Origin: Segatella baroniae DSM 16972 = JCM 13447
GTDB lineage: Bacteria > Bacteroidota > Bacteroidia > Bacteroidales > Bacteroidaceae
Assembly (NCBI RefSeq): GCF_000426585.1
Contig: NZ_AUFQ01000004.1
Span: 124,001 to 188,000, forward strand
Direction: 5' to 3'
DNA: 64,000 bases
How positions within the stretch are numbered: the first letter of the stretch is position 1; each line of letters starts with the position of its first letter. The notes under the pieces were generated by a model. That model saw only the letters and a list, made by a program, of their open reading frames with translations, was not told the DNA's origin and made no database searches. This document shows positions 1 to 9,382 of this stretch, piece after piece. The translations under genes were made by a program, and so were the position numbers.

Positions 1-94
1 CAAAGTCCTTGCGAGCTTTCTTCAACGCTTCGGGGCGCAGGAAGCTGCCCACGACGTCGGCTCTGAACGGGGTTTGAATCGTTTGTTGGCTCAT
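1..94 (-). CDS. MetE-like methyltransferase, 5' end only
   Basis: Only the first 31 codons are inside the window; the gene runs off the left edge. The N-terminus (FRADVVGSFLRPEALKKAR) matches the opening of the YxjG/YxjH-type cobalamin-independent methionine synthase family, which transfers a methyl group to homocysteine or a related thiol using a zinc centre. The ATG at 94 lies about 55 nt downstream of a good minus-strand promoter. The gene is divergent from an Lrp-family regulator, which may control it. Family assignment rests on a short stretch, so the exact substrate is open. Confidence 0.75.
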   Translation of the reverse strand, partial: MSQQTIQTPFRADVVGSFLRPEALKKARKDF

Positions 95-148
95 TTTTCT
101 CTCTTATAAAATATGTTTGACTTTGTGTTGGCGTCACTTTGACGAATG

Positions 149-180
149 CAAAGGTAAGCGGTCTGCACTTAATGAGCAAA
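149..180 (-). promoter_or_regulatory. Promoter for MetE-like gene
   Basis: Read on the minus strand, TTTG (177-180) is followed after 20 nt by TACCTTTG (149-156), matching the Bacteroidetes consensus TTTG-N19/20-TAnnTTTG. Its -33 box is only 3 bp from that of the divergent promoter, so one bound regulator could control both. Confidence 0.6.
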
Positions 181-183
181 TAT

Positions 184-215
184 TTTGCGCATAACGGAAG
201 ATTATGCTACTTTTG
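184..215 (+). promoter_or_regulatory. Promoter for lrp-like gene
   Basis: TTTG (184-187) is followed after 20 nt by TACTTTTG (208-215), a full match to the Bacteroidetes consensus. The start codon of the regulator lies 56 nt further on. The promoter is back to back with the MetE-like promoter. Confidence 0.6.
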
Positions 216-270
216 CCACATATTCATCCATTTGACAGAATATCATCCTTTAAAACAGTAAAAACAAGAA

Positions 271-747
271 ATGACAGAAGAAAGACTCGACGACATCGAC
301 ATCAAGATTCTACGGCAGCTGCAGCGCGACGCCCACCTGACGGTCAAGGAGCTGGCCGCGCGCGTCCACCTGTCGCCCTCGCCCACTTTCGAGCGGCAGA
401 AACGCCTGGAACGGGAGGGCTACATCGAACGCTACATGGCCATCGTCGACCGCAAGAAGGTGGGCAACGGCATTATCGTGCTGTGCAACATCCGGCTGAA
501 ACAGCATTCGCAGGCGTTCATCCAGGAGTTCATGGACGCCGTGCAGAACATCGAGGAGATCACCGAATGCTACAACACCAGCGGCGACTTCGACTTTCTC
601 GTCAAGGTGTATGCCCACGACATGAAGGCCTACCAGCAGTTCATGCTCAACACGCTGGGCCGCATGGAGTGCATCGGAAGCCTCCACAGCGTCTTCGTCA
701 TCGGCGAAATCAAGAACACCCACGCCGTGCCGGTGGTCATGAAGTGA
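271..747 (+). CDS. Lrp/AsnC family transcriptional regulator
   Basis: A 158-residue protein of normal length for the family. An N-terminal helix-turn-helix (about residues 8-55, with LSPSPTFERQKRLEREG as the recognition region) is followed by a RAM/AsnC ligand-binding alpha-beta domain (about 70-150). Members bind amino acids and act as dimers or octamers on promoters. The ATG is preceded by an A-rich leader (cagtaaaaacaagaa), usual in Bacteroidetes. It is divergent from a MetE-like gene with overlapping control regions, which suggests that it regulates that gene and itself in response to an amino acid such as methionine; this is inferred from position only. Confidence 0.9.
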   Translation: MTEERLDDIDIKILRQLQRDAHLTVKELAARVHLSPSPTFERQKRLEREGYIERYMAIVDRKKVGNGIIVLCNIRLKQHSQAFIQEFMDAVQNIEEITECYNTSGDFDFLVKVYAHDMKAYQQFMLNTLGRMECIGSLHSVFVIGEIKNTHAVPVVMK

Positions 748-783
748 GCGGACGGCGGGCGGCGGCGGCCTCCGCAAGAAGCA

Positions 784-824
784 AGAAGCGCGAACCCATG
801 ATGGATTCGCGCTTCTCGTGTTTT
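784..824 (+). terminator. Terminator after lrp-like gene
   Basis: An 11-bp perfect stem (AGAAGCGCGAA / TTCGCGCTTCT) with an 11-nt loop is followed by cgtgtttt. It separates the regulator from the convergent lipoprotein operon and may work for both. Confidence 0.65.
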
Positions 825-869
825 GCAAAGGTCGTTCCGTTAGATTGGTTTGGGATGTCTCCTGCAGCT

Positions 870-1973
870 TCAGTCGGCCTGGACAAGATAGAGACTGGGC
901 AGGTCTAGCCAGGCGGGCGTGGTGTAGCCGCTGTAGGTTCCGTCCTTCGACAGGGCCAGACGAATCTGCGCGAACTCGTAGACGGACGAGTCGAACGACT
1001 CGTTCGGCGTGAAGTTCCAGTTGACTTTGCCGTCGACGACCTTCGGAGAGGCCACCACCTTGATGCTCGCGTCCTTGTAGCGATAGACGGAAGTGGTGCC
1101 TTTCTTCAAGCCCATGATGAGCGTCATGATCCTGTAGGTCTTGCCCTTGTAGTCCTTGCTGCCCAGCAGGGAGAGGTTGGCGATGGAGAATGTCATCTTG
1201 GTTTTGTCCACTTCCACGGGGAAAGCCAGGTCGACGAGGTGGGCGTTGTTCTTGTCTGCAAACCGCAGGAGATAGCTTCCATCCGCCGCTTTGGCCAGTT
1301 CCACCGGCACGGACTTCCATGCCGACTTCACATGATACATCAGATTGTAGGTCTGAAGATAGGCCTTGTCGAAGCTGTAGGCCTGGTACACCTCCATCGA
1401 ATCGGTGTAGGGGCCCGACTGCACGTAGACCTTGCCCGGCCGTCCGGCCGTGCCCGCGTTCTCGGAGGTCTCCACGACCAGGCTGTCGCCGTCGACCGAG
1501 GCCTTCAACCAGGCCACATCGCTCCACGCCTTGGCGTCGGACGTATGCTTCACGTAGAACTTCATGACGCTGTGGTCGCTTTCCAGCGAGAGCGTGGACA
1601 CCAGATGGGGCAGGAACGAAAGTCCCTTCTGCTGCACGACGGCGTCCAGCGACTGGTCGCCGCAGCTGATGCGGATGGCGGCCGAACGCCCTGCAATCTC
1701 CTTGTTCTCGTCTACGCTGACGGTGATGGAGTCGCCGTTGACGACCGCGATGTGGCACCATGAGGCCGAAATCTGAGCGGTGATGGCTGCGGGGGCCGCC
1801 ACGCGGAGGCCGCCCGTGGCCTTGCCGCCCTCGAAAAGGATGTCGGAATTGACGATCTTGATTGGCGAACGCCAGTCCACTTCCTTGCTGTTGTCGTCGG
1901 AGCAGGCCGCAAAGAAGACCATGCCCAGCAACAGTATCATTGAACTAAAGACTTTTCTCTTCATTGTTTTCAC
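870..1973 (-). CDS. BACON-like surface lipoprotein of Sus-type operon
   Basis: A 367-residue lipoprotein with a signal peptide ending in FFAACSDD (lipid-modified Cys24). The middle (about residues 40-200) contains repeated beta-rich segments of the BACON type found in Bacteroidetes surface lipoproteins, often in carbohydrate- or mucin-binding contexts. The C-terminal part (about 210-367) is a second beta-rich domain that I cannot name with confidence; DUF4984 is one possibility. It is the last gene of a minus-strand operon, 3 nt after the DUF4302 gene. Its likely role is substrate binding at the cell surface next to the SusC/SusD pair; the ligand is unknown. Confidence 0.75.
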   Translation of the reverse strand: MKTMKRKVFSSMILLLGMVFFAACSDDNSKEVDWRSPIKIVNSDILFEGGKATGGLRVAAPAAITAQISASWCHIAVVNGDSITVSVDENKEIAGRSAAIRISCGDQSLDAVVQQKGLSFLPHLVSTLSLESDHSVMKFYVKHTSDAKAWSDVAWLKASVDGDSLVVETSENAGTAGRPGKVYVQSGPYTDSMEVYQAYSFDKAYLQTYNLMYHVKSAWKSVPVELAKAADGSYLLRFADKNNAHLVDLAFPVEVDKTKMTFSIANLSLLGSKDYKGKTYRIMTLIMGLKKGTTSVYRYKDASIKVVASPKVVDGKVNWNFTPNESFDSSVYEFAQIRLALSKDGTYSGYTTPAWLDLPSLYLVQAD

Positions 1974-1976
1974 GTT

Positions 1977-3497
1977 TTAGTTGGGTTTCTTGACCAGATA
2001 AGGTGCCTTGAACGACAGCACATCTCCCTTGTAATTGGCCTTGGTCATGCTCTTCGGAGAGAAGGCCGACACCGTGAACATGCCGATTTCGCGGCTTCCG
2101 AAATGGCCGCTGAAGGTGCAGGTCTGCTGTTTCGTCGCGTCGGAATAGGTGAACGTGCCGTTGTAGAAGTAGCCGCGGTTGTAGCCCGTCCAATATTTGC
2201 CCTCCGCGTCCAGGAAGATGTCGTAGCAATAGAACTTCTTCCCTTCCGTGTCGGTATACTCGCCGAGATACTGTCCACACTCCATGGAGATGGAAGAGCT
2301 GGTCGGCGTCCTGAGTGATATGTGCAAAGTGTCGGCTCCACACATGAAGTAGAGCTTGCGGTCGGCCGTGATCCAGGCGTCCACCTTGCCCTCGTCGGTG
2401 CCCAGGTCGTAGCGCAGTTCGTAGTTGCCGACGATGTCTTTATTGAAGTCAGACTGCACGATGTCGATCGTTCCCTTCACGTCGCCCAGCGAATAGTTCA
2501 CCTTTCCCAGGCGCACATGGCCCGTATTGTTGCCCGTGAAGGTGAGTTTCGCGTTCTCGCCGTTGGCCTCCAAGGTGAACCAATCACCCGTCTGCTCGAT
2601 CTTGAAGTCCTTGAGATGCGACATGACGACGGTCTTTGTCAACTCGTCGTCGCCCAGACGGATGGCTCCGTTCACAGCGCCCAGCAGGCCGGGAAGGTAG
2701 GATGACGACAGTGTTCCCTTGAGAGCGACGTCGGTCGCGCCGTCGTCCACGCACTTCAGCTGCATGGTGGCGTCGTCGTTCTGGAAGTTGCGCACGCTCT
2801 TTCCACCCACTTCGACGGGCTGGTAGAGCCTGATTCCCTTGTCGGTGAACGTGTAGGCCACGTCGTTTCCGCCGATGTTCATCTGGCGGGAGCCCAGGTC
2901 GAAGGTCTGACGGGCGGTCTCCGTGCCGATGGTTCCTTCCGTATGGTCGTACCAGAACAGGTCGCGCTGGTGCTCGACCTTCGACAAATAGGCTTCGGCG
3001 CTCTCGTTCAGCTTGTAGAGATACATGGTGTTGCCGATGCGTTTGCCGTGCATTTTGATGACATCGTCGCCGATACTGTCGATGACAAACTCGTAATCGC
3101 CCTGCTTGGCCTGGTAGGCGCCGCTCGAAGGAGTGGCATATTCATGGAGCAGCGTGCTGTAGGTGTCGAACGAGAGGACAGGACCGGCGTCCGACTTCAG
3201 GCTGTATCCGGTAGTCTCCGCTGTCTTCACGCCTTCCTTGCGGGCCTCGACCGTGCCGTTGGTGTTGAACTTCAGCGTGTAGGTGAAGCCGCCGTAGCCC
3301 TGCGTCTTGCCGGGATAGTATTCGAAAACCCAGCCGTTTGAGGCCCCTGTCAGCGTGGTCTGGGCCTTGGTCAGGTAATCGTTCATGCGCAGGGAGGACG
3401 GCTTGTCGAACAAATCCTCTTGGTTTTTCAGGCACGACTGCAAGAGCGTGGCCGCCCCCAAGACCAGCATGAACGTCAATATCGTTGTTCTTTTCAT
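1977..3497 (-). CDS. DUF4302 domain lipoprotein
   Basis: A 506-residue lipoprotein (signal peptide to LLQSCLKNQ, Cys22). The N-terminal pattern, with SNGWVFEYYPG and a following GGFTYTLKF segment, is characteristic of the DUF4302 family, which occurs in operons with SusC/SusD homologues and an HExxH lipoprotein. No catalytic motif is visible. It lies 19 nt downstream of the metallohydrolase gene and is almost certainly cotranscribed. It probably binds or presents the imported substrate at the outer membrane; this is inferred from context. Confidence 0.8.
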   Translation of the reverse strand: MKRTTILTFMLVLGAATLLQSCLKNQEDLFDKPSSLRMNDYLTKAQTTLTGASNGWVFEYYPGKTQGYGGFTYTLKFNTNGTVEARKEGVKTAETTGYSLKSDAGPVLSFDTYSTLLHEYATPSSGAYQAKQGDYEFVIDSIGDDVIKMHGKRIGNTMYLYKLNESAEAYLSKVEHQRDLFWYDHTEGTIGTETARQTFDLGSRQMNIGGNDVAYTFTDKGIRLYQPVEVGGKSVRNFQNDDATMQLKCVDDGATDVALKGTLSSSYLPGLLGAVNGAIRLGDDELTKTVVMSHLKDFKIEQTGDWFTLEANGENAKLTFTGNNTGHVRLGKVNYSLGDVKGTIDIVQSDFNKDIVGNYELRYDLGTDEGKVDAWITADRKLYFMCGADTLHISLRTPTSSSISMECGQYLGEYTDTEGKKFYCYDIFLDAEGKYWTGYNRGYFYNGTFTYSDATKQQTCTFSGHFGSREIGMFTVSAFSPKSMTKANYKGDVLSFKAPYLVKKPN

Positions 3498-3516
3498 AAT
3501 CGTTACGTTTAAAAGG

Positions 3517-4431
3517 TTATTCCACTTTCAGGTCGGTCAGGCTGACCTTGCCTGTCATCACGTCTTGTTGACGACGCAGAATGGCGGCACGAAGCTCGTC
3601 CAGCACGACGCCCCAGGAGTCTTTCATGTAGTTTCTCACCATCTCAAGCTTCTGCTCTATCAGCTGTCTGCCCGTCACGCCGTTCACCGTTCCCTTGGCA
3701 GCTTCCACCATCCAGGTCTCCCATTGCTCGGGCGTGCTGGTCACGTAGATGGACAACAGTTCGGCATAATCCTCACGGTCGTCGTCTTGGGAGTAGGCCG
3801 AGATGAAGCCACGGTGCAGGTAGCCCGTGTCGTTGGGGGCCACGTTCCACTCATCGTTCACGTAACCGGTGTCCGAAATCTTCCTGAAATCGTTCTGATA
3901 AGGCTTGTTCTGGTTGAGAATGTGGGTGAACTCGTGGTGAATCGTCTTGAGATAATAATAGTTGAGGTCGGCCGCGGACGAGAGATGGGTGCTCAAGTCG
4001 TTGACACCTGTCAGGTAAATCTTCTTGCCGCCCTCGGCCGTTCCGAGGATGAAAGTGCCGTTGTTCTTGTATTGCCATTCGCCGATGAGGAAGATGTGCT
4101 TGGGGAAATTGGCGCGAGTGAAGTTGATTCCGGCCACTTCGTCGTATGTTTCCAGACACACGTGCTTGAGCAGATGCGCCATCTTGACCGACTCCTCCAG
4201 CCTGGCCGGCACGGTGTAGTAGCCCATGTCGGCCTGGTTGTCGGCAAAGCGATACTCGAAGTTGATGTTGTAAGTGTTCACGAAGTTGGCCGTCAGCCAC
4301 TTGTCGAACGCCGTCTCCTCTACTTTCGTCTCGACGATGACGCTCTCATCGCTCAGTTTCTCTTCGCTGCAAGCCGCCAGGCCCAGCCCTGCGGCAGCGC
4401 ACAATAGGATATTTAAAAAGAATGTTTTCAT
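3517..4431 (-). CDS. Substrate import-associated zinc metallohydrolase lipoprotein
   Basis: A 304-residue lipoprotein (signal peptide to LGLAACSEE, Cys21). The zincin motif HEFTH at residues 166-170 gives the catalytic Glu and two zinc ligands; the Asp/Glu-rich helix near YSQDDDREDYAE (about 213-224) is a candidate for the third ligand. This combination fits the family of HExxH lipoproteins encoded next to TonB-linked import systems. It may process a peptide or glycopeptide at the surface before uptake. It lies 19 nt after the SusD gene and 19 nt before the DUF4302 gene. Confidence 0.85.
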   Translation of the reverse strand: MKTFFLNILLCAAAGLGLAACSEEKLSDESVIVETKVEETAFDKWLTANFVNTYNINFEYRFADNQADMGYYTVPARLEESVKMAHLLKHVCLETYDEVAGINFTRANFPKHIFLIGEWQYKNNGTFILGTAEGGKKIYLTGVNDLSTHLSSAADLNYYYLKTIHHEFTHILNQNKPYQNDFRKISDTGYVNDEWNVAPNDTGYLHRGFISAYSQDDDREDYAELLSIYVTSTPEQWETWMVEAAKGTVNGVTGRQLIEQKLEMVRNYMKDSWGVVLDELRAAILRRQQDVMTGKVSLTDLKVE

Positions 4432-4450
4432 ACGATTCCTTGTTTATAAG

Positions 4451-6052
4451 TTAGTTGTTGCGTGGATTTGGCGCCATGCCCGCGTCGCGAGCCTTTTGCG
4501 GAATCTGGATGGCACGGCGCGGATCGTCCTGCGTCAGCTGGTCTTCGATGGAGGCGGGGTTGCCCGACGCGTCGATGGTGCGGCGCGGAATCACGATGCG
4601 ATAGCGCTTGATGTCGAACCAGCGGAGCCCCATGTGCAGCGTCTCTATGCGACGGAAGTCGAGCACGCATTGCAACATGCTCTCCACGACGCCGCCTTCC
4701 TCGCCGATGTTGAAGTGCGGATGCAGGTGCTTCTTGATGGTGGAAATCAGCGGATCGCCGTCATAACTGTAGTTCACCGACGAATAGAAAGCCTGGATGG
4801 AGGCCGGCGTCAGCGTCTGTCCCGCAGCCGCCTTCACGCAGTTGCGCATCCACAGCGTCAAGTCGGCAGCCGCCTCGTTCAGCTTGTTCTGCATGATGCG
4901 GGCCTCAGCACGGTTGAGCAGACACTCGTCGGTGGTGAACAGCGGGTAGACACTGCGGTGATAGCCCGTTCCGGCCACAGGGTTCGTGTACTCGAAGTCA
5001 CGCGGGAAACGCCAGAAAATCACGTAGCTGAAGTTCGATCCATTATAAGAATGGCCCCTGTCGTAGAACGACGAGGTGGAGGTGGGGCCCCAGATGTGGT
5101 TGGCCGCAATGTCCTCGTGCTCCGCAATGTAAGGAACGTGGGCGAACTTCTTGGCCGAACTCGAGTTGGCCAACACGCGGCCCGGACTTCCGTAGGTCGT
5201 GGTCAGCAGCAGGTTGGCCGCCACATCGGTGGCAGAATAGTGGTTGACGCGTACTGCATAGTCGTTGGGCAGCGTGCCCATCTTCTCATAATCGCGCAGA
5301 ATGGCCGACGGGTCGGCTCCCAGACAGAGCGTGGCATACCGCTCGGCTTCGGCCCACTCCTCCTTGTAAAGGTAGAAACGGCAGGCAAAGGCATAGGCGG
5401 CCCGCATGTTGAAATGGTACTTGGGCACCTTGAAATAGCTCTCGCCCATCATCGGCAAAGCCTCCTTGAGGTCGCGTTCAATCTTCTCATAGACGCCGGC
5501 CACGGTGCCTCGGTCGCCTTTCGGGTTCAGTTCCGTCTCGGGAACTACCCTGTATGGCACGCCCAAATCGGTCTTGCTCGTCTCGCTGTTGTAGGCCATG
5601 CAAAACTCGTTGACCAGCAGGAAATGGTTGAAAGCCCTGCAAAGCAACGCCTCGGCCTTGGCTTCACGCAGCGTTGGCGTGATGGCTCCACCCTGCTTCT
5701 CTATGCCTTCGAGTGCCAGGTTGGCGTTGGAGATACAATCGTAGCAGCCTGTCCAGAACCGCGCCGAGCTTTCATTGTCCGACTCTGTCACGTCACTCCA
5801 GCTGTAGACGCTTTCATAGTAGCGCGAAGTATTGGGGTTGTTCTCCATGTAACGGTCGGTGTTGTCCGACATCAACTCGTTGACGACGAGGTAGTCGTGG
5901 TCGGGATAGGCCGACACCAACATCTTCTGCACCTCATCCTCCTTGTCTATTTCAGCACGGTTGTCGGGCATTTTGTCGAGGAAACCATTACAGGCGCTCA
6001 GCGAAAGCAGGCCCAGCAACGCCACACCGTATATATATATCTTCTTGTTCAT
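4451..6052 (-). CDS. SusD/RagB family nutrient-binding lipoprotein
   Basis: A 533-residue lipoprotein (signal peptide to LSLSACNGFLDK, Cys21). The N-terminal FLDKMPDNR segment, the TPR-like helices (ECLLNRAEARI region, about residue 370) and the C-terminal RRIETLHMGLRWFDIKRY motif are hallmarks of SusD/RagB proteins. These cap the SusC channel and capture ligand. It is 12 nt downstream of the SusC gene, the standard arrangement. The ligand cannot be read from sequence; the companion metallohydrolase suggests a peptide-like or conjugated substrate. Confidence 0.95.
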   Translation of the reverse strand: MNKKIYIYGVALLGLLSLSACNGFLDKMPDNRAEIDKEDEVQKMLVSAYPDHDYLVVNELMSDNTDRYMENNPNTSRYYESVYSWSDVTESDNESSARFWTGCYDCISNANLALEGIEKQGGAITPTLREAKAEALLCRAFNHFLLVNEFCMAYNSETSKTDLGVPYRVVPETELNPKGDRGTVAGVYEKIERDLKEALPMMGESYFKVPKYHFNMRAAYAFACRFYLYKEEWAEAERYATLCLGADPSAILRDYEKMGTLPNDYAVRVNHYSATDVAANLLLTTTYGSPGRVLANSSSAKKFAHVPYIAEHEDIAANHIWGPTSTSSFYDRGHSYNGSNFSYVIFWRFPRDFEYTNPVAGTGYHRSVYPLFTTDECLLNRAEARIMQNKLNEAAADLTLWMRNCVKAAAGQTLTPASIQAFYSSVNYSYDGDPLISTIKKHLHPHFNIGEEGGVVESMLQCVLDFRRIETLHMGLRWFDIKRYRIVIPRRTIDASGNPASIEDQLTQDDPRRAIQIPQKARDAGMAPNPRNN

Positions 6053-6064
6053 AGCTGTATTCGT

Positions 6065-9000
6065 TTAGATTCCAAGTCGTAATGTAAGAGTAAACTGCTT
6101 CGGCATAGGCGCAGCCACGCCACCGGTGTTGAAGAATTCCGGGTCTTGGCCGTTGAGTTTCTTGTCCGCGTAGATGAGGAAAAGGTTGGTTGTCTGCAAC
6201 TTGAGCGCGAGGGACGACAGGCCCAGGCGGCCGCAGAACGGCTTGGGGATGTCGTAACCCAGCGATATTTCCTTCATTCGGACGAAGTCGCCCTTGGCGA
6301 TGCGCTCCGTAGAGTAGTTGTATGCGCTGTAGGCGTAGCCCAAGTGCGAGTCCAGATTGCGCTGACGCTGGCTTGCGATGACGGGAATCGTCGTCTTGTG
6401 CTCGTCTCCCGGCACCGTCCAACGGTTCTTGAACTCCTTCGGTGTGGCCGTCATGTCGCTGTAATAGCTCCTGAACACGGGGTCGAGACGCACCACATTG
6501 CCAAACGAATAGGTCACGAAGACGTTCAGCGTGAAGCCCTTGTACTTGAAGATGTTGCCCAAAGAACCGGTCTCCGTGGGGTCGGTCGAGCCTTCATACT
6601 TGAGGAATCGGAGCTTATCGGGGTCGCTCGTCTGGAAATAAATGCCCGTGGTGGAGATGTTGCCGTCCTGGTCGAGGAAGGTGGGAATACCCTCCTTGTT
6701 CAGCCCTTTGAACGGAATGGAGAACAGACAGCGCACCGGGCGGCCCTCCATCGTGAAGCCATTGCCCGATATGAGCGACATCATTGAGGTCGAACTCTGC
6801 AGTTCGGTCACCTCGTTGTGCGTGTGTGAATAGATGAAACTGCTCGTCCAGCTGAAGTCTTTGGTCTTGATGTTGGTCGTAGAGAGGCTCAATTCCACGC
6901 CATTCGACTTCATTGCGGCGATGTTTCCGTACTGGGTGAACGAGCCGGTGAAGCCTTCCGTGACGGTCGGACCTATCAAATCATAGTTGTTTCGCTTGTA
7001 CCAATCCACCGAAAGATTGATTCGGTTGTTGAGGAATCCCGCATCCATACCCAGGTTCAACTCATGCTTTTTCTCATAGGTAAGCCCGTGGTTGGCGGCC
7101 GAAGACTGGTAGAGCGCGGTCTCCTTGATGTTCGCCTCCGGGCGCCAGGGTGTGGAGCTGCGGATGATGACGGCCGCATTGCTCACCGAGGGGCGGTCGG
7201 CCGTCAGCGAATAGGAAGCCTTGAGCGTCAGGTGGCTCAGCTTTCCCTTGAAAGTCTTCTTGAACCAAGGCTCCTCATGGGCGTTCCAAGTGCCCGCCAG
7301 GTTCCACGTTGGCAGCCAACGGCTGCTGCGGCTCTTGCCCAAACCATTGGTTCCTTCGTAGCGATAGGTGCCGTTGATGGTGTAACGGCCCTTCCATGAA
7401 TAGGTGGCGTTGGCAAAGAAGGCGGCACTTCGCGTATGGGTGTTCCTCAAAGTGTAGTACTGCGTGTTCTCCTCCGCTCCTTTCTTGAACACCTCGTAGT
7501 TGTAGTTTGCGATTTCACCGGCGTCATATTGCATGCCCCAACCACGGAACCAGGTGTTGTGCCGATCGATCGAATTGGTTTCCAAACCGCCGTAGAAGTT
7601 CACGATGTGGTCGTTGGCATAGACGTCGTTGTACTGCAAGCTGGCGCGCATGTCCCAACCGAAGAGGCTGCGGTCGGTGCGTTCGAAGATACCGCCGTAG
7701 TCGAGCACGGTGTGCTTCACGTCGTAGGCGTTGCGCCGGTCCTTGTAAAGGAACGGGTTGTTGTCGCGGATGACGGTGGTATAGGCTGCCCGATAAGCCT
7801 CAGCCTGATTGGAGTTGTCGAGGATATAGTGCTCCTGCGACGTCCCGGAATACTTCACGGCCGTGAGCAGCGACAGCTCCACCTTCGAGATGGGCTTGTA
7901 GTCGAGCTTGAACTGGCCGCGGAAGTCCTGCACGTGGAGGTCCATATAGTTGTTGTCCAGCTCGTGCTTGATGTTGAATGGAGCGTAGTTGCGGGTGTAG
8001 AACTCGTTCGGGTCCAGGCAGCGCGACGTGTTGAGCGCGTAGGAATAGGGGTTGATGTCGAAGTCGCGGTCAACCGTTCCGTTCACCGCATCCACCGAAG
8101 AGGCCAGCGTTCCCGGTGCCCGCTGCTTTCGGAAGGAGGCATTTCCCGCGATGTTGGTCGTCAACTTGTGCGACAACCGATAAGTGGCGTTGAAGTTGGC
8201 CGTGTAGCGTTGCACCTTGCTTTGCATCGTCCAACCCGGATCGAGCATGGCGCTGACCGAGCCATAGAACTGCGCCCGCTCCGTACCGCCCGAGATACTG
8301 ACCGAGTGGTTGCTCATGACGTTGGTGTTGAACAGCTCCTTGAACCAGTCCGTATTGCGGTATTCGGCCGAACGCAGATAGGCGTCGCGCGCCGCCTGCG
8401 TGTTGGGCAGCCCGAACTGGCCCGACGCGATGTCGTATTGGGCTATCAGGTCGTACATCTTTCCATAGATACCATACTCCGAACGGTTGGAAGTGTTGGC
8501 GTAGTTGAGGAATCCTTTCTGCTCCAACTCCCTGTAAATGGAAATCTGGTCCTGGGAGTTCATGATGTTGAAGGTGCTGTAGCGCGGAATCAAACGCATC
8601 GTAAACTCACCCGTATAGTTGATGTGTGCCTGTCCGGCCTTGCCCCTCTTCGTGGTGATGACAATCACGCCGGCCATGGCGCGGGCACCATAGATGGAGG
8701 TTGCCGAACCGTCCTTCAGTATCTGGAAGCTCTCGATGTCGTCGGAGTTGAGTCCGGCGATGGCCGACGATATCAAAGTGGCGGCGTCTCCCGAAGAGAG
8801 TTCGTCGGCACTGACGTTCACCACGTCTTCCTGAATCACTCCGTCGACCACCCACAAGGGCTTTGAGCTTCCGTAGATGGACGTGGCGCCGCGCACACGG
8901 ATCTTCGGTGCCGTTCCGAAAGTGCCGCTGACGTTCTGCACCGACACACCGGCTGCCCGCCCTTCGAGCGACCGGCTGATGTCGGCCACACCGTCGAGCT

Positions 9001-9382
9001 TGGCCTTGTCGGCGTCCAACTTGGTGGTGGCACCGGTGAAAAGGCGCTTGTCCACCTTCATCATACCCGTCACGACGACCTCTTCGAGAGTAGCGTTGTC
9101 GGGCACCAGCGTCACCTTCATTCCGTTGCGGGCCGTCACGGTCTGGCTTTTCATGCCGACATAGCTCACGACGAGCTTGGCGCCGTTGGGCACCATGATG
9201 GTAAACCGCCCGTCGACATCGGTCACCGTGGCCGTCTTCGTGCCCTGCATGGTGACGGAAGCGCCTATCACGGGCTCGCCGTCGTCCTGCGAGACCACCG
9301 TACCCGACACCTTCGTTTGGGCCAGCGCCGTCCCCAAGCTTAGGAACAGCCCGACTAAAAGCATTAAAAGTTTTCTTTCCAT
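6065..9382 (-). CDS. SusC/RagA family TonB-linked outer membrane protein
   Basis: A 1105-residue outer membrane transporter of typical SusC length. It has a signal peptide ending near GTALAQ, a carboxypeptidase-D-like plug extension (about residues 25-110), a TonB-box-like VVVTGMM, a plug domain (about 110-235, including IRVRGATSIYGS and PLWVVDGVI), and a large beta-barrel ending in an amphipathic strand with aromatic and hydrophobic residues. It imports substrate captured by the SusD partner using TonB energy. It is the first gene of the five-gene operon that runs to position 870. Confidence 0.95.
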   Translation of the reverse strand: MERKLLMLLVGLFLSLGTALAQTKVSGTVVSQDDGEPVIGASVTMQGTKTATVTDVDGRFTIMVPNGAKLVVSYVGMKSQTVTARNGMKVTLVPDNATLEEVVVTGMMKVDKRLFTGATTKLDADKAKLDGVADISRSLEGRAAGVSVQNVSGTFGTAPKIRVRGATSIYGSSKPLWVVDGVIQEDVVNVSADELSSGDAATLISSAIAGLNSDDIESFQILKDGSATSIYGARAMAGVIVITTKRGKAGQAHINYTGEFTMRLIPRYSTFNIMNSQDQISIYRELEQKGFLNYANTSNRSEYGIYGKMYDLIAQYDIASGQFGLPNTQAARDAYLRSAEYRNTDWFKELFNTNVMSNHSVSISGGTERAQFYGSVSAMLDPGWTMQSKVQRYTANFNATYRLSHKLTTNIAGNASFRKQRAPGTLASSVDAVNGTVDRDFDINPYSYALNTSRCLDPNEFYTRNYAPFNIKHELDNNYMDLHVQDFRGQFKLDYKPISKVELSLLTAVKYSGTSQEHYILDNSNQAEAYRAAYTTVIRDNNPFLYKDRRNAYDVKHTVLDYGGIFERTDRSLFGWDMRASLQYNDVYANDHIVNFYGGLETNSIDRHNTWFRGWGMQYDAGEIANYNYEVFKKGAEENTQYYTLRNTHTRSAAFFANATYSWKGRYTINGTYRYEGTNGLGKSRSSRWLPTWNLAGTWNAHEEPWFKKTFKGKLSHLTLKASYSLTADRPSVSNAAVIIRSSTPWRPEANIKETALYQSSAANHGLTYEKKHELNLGMDAGFLNNRINLSVDWYKRNNYDLIGPTVTEGFTGSFTQYGNIAAMKSNGVELSLSTTNIKTKDFSWTSSFIYSHTHNEVTELQSSTSMMSLISGNGFTMEGRPVRCLFSIPFKGLNKEGIPTFLDQDGNISTTGIYFQTSDPDKLRFLKYEGSTDPTETGSLGNIFKYKGFTLNVFVTYSFGNVVRLDPVFRSYYSDMTATPKEFKNRWTVPGDEHKTTIPVIASQRQRNLDSHLGYAYSAYNYSTERIAKGDFVRMKEISLGYDIPKPFCGRLGLSSLALKLQTTNLFLIYADKKLNGQDPEFFNTGGVAAPMPKQFTLTLRLGI

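Noticed and set aside
310..1761. Long minus-strand frame of 483 codons
   Set aside because: It is antisense to the Lrp gene and overlaps the BACON-like lipoprotein in another frame; composition is Arg/Gly/Gln-rich, as expected for a shadow in high-GC DNA.
4274..6082. 602-codon plus-strand frame over the SusD gene
   Set aside because: Antisense shadow: no motif, and the SusD frame with signal peptide and family motifs is clearly the real gene.
7436..8866. 476-codon plus-strand frame over the SusC gene
   Set aside because: Shadow of the SusC reading frame; Val/Arg-rich without domain content.
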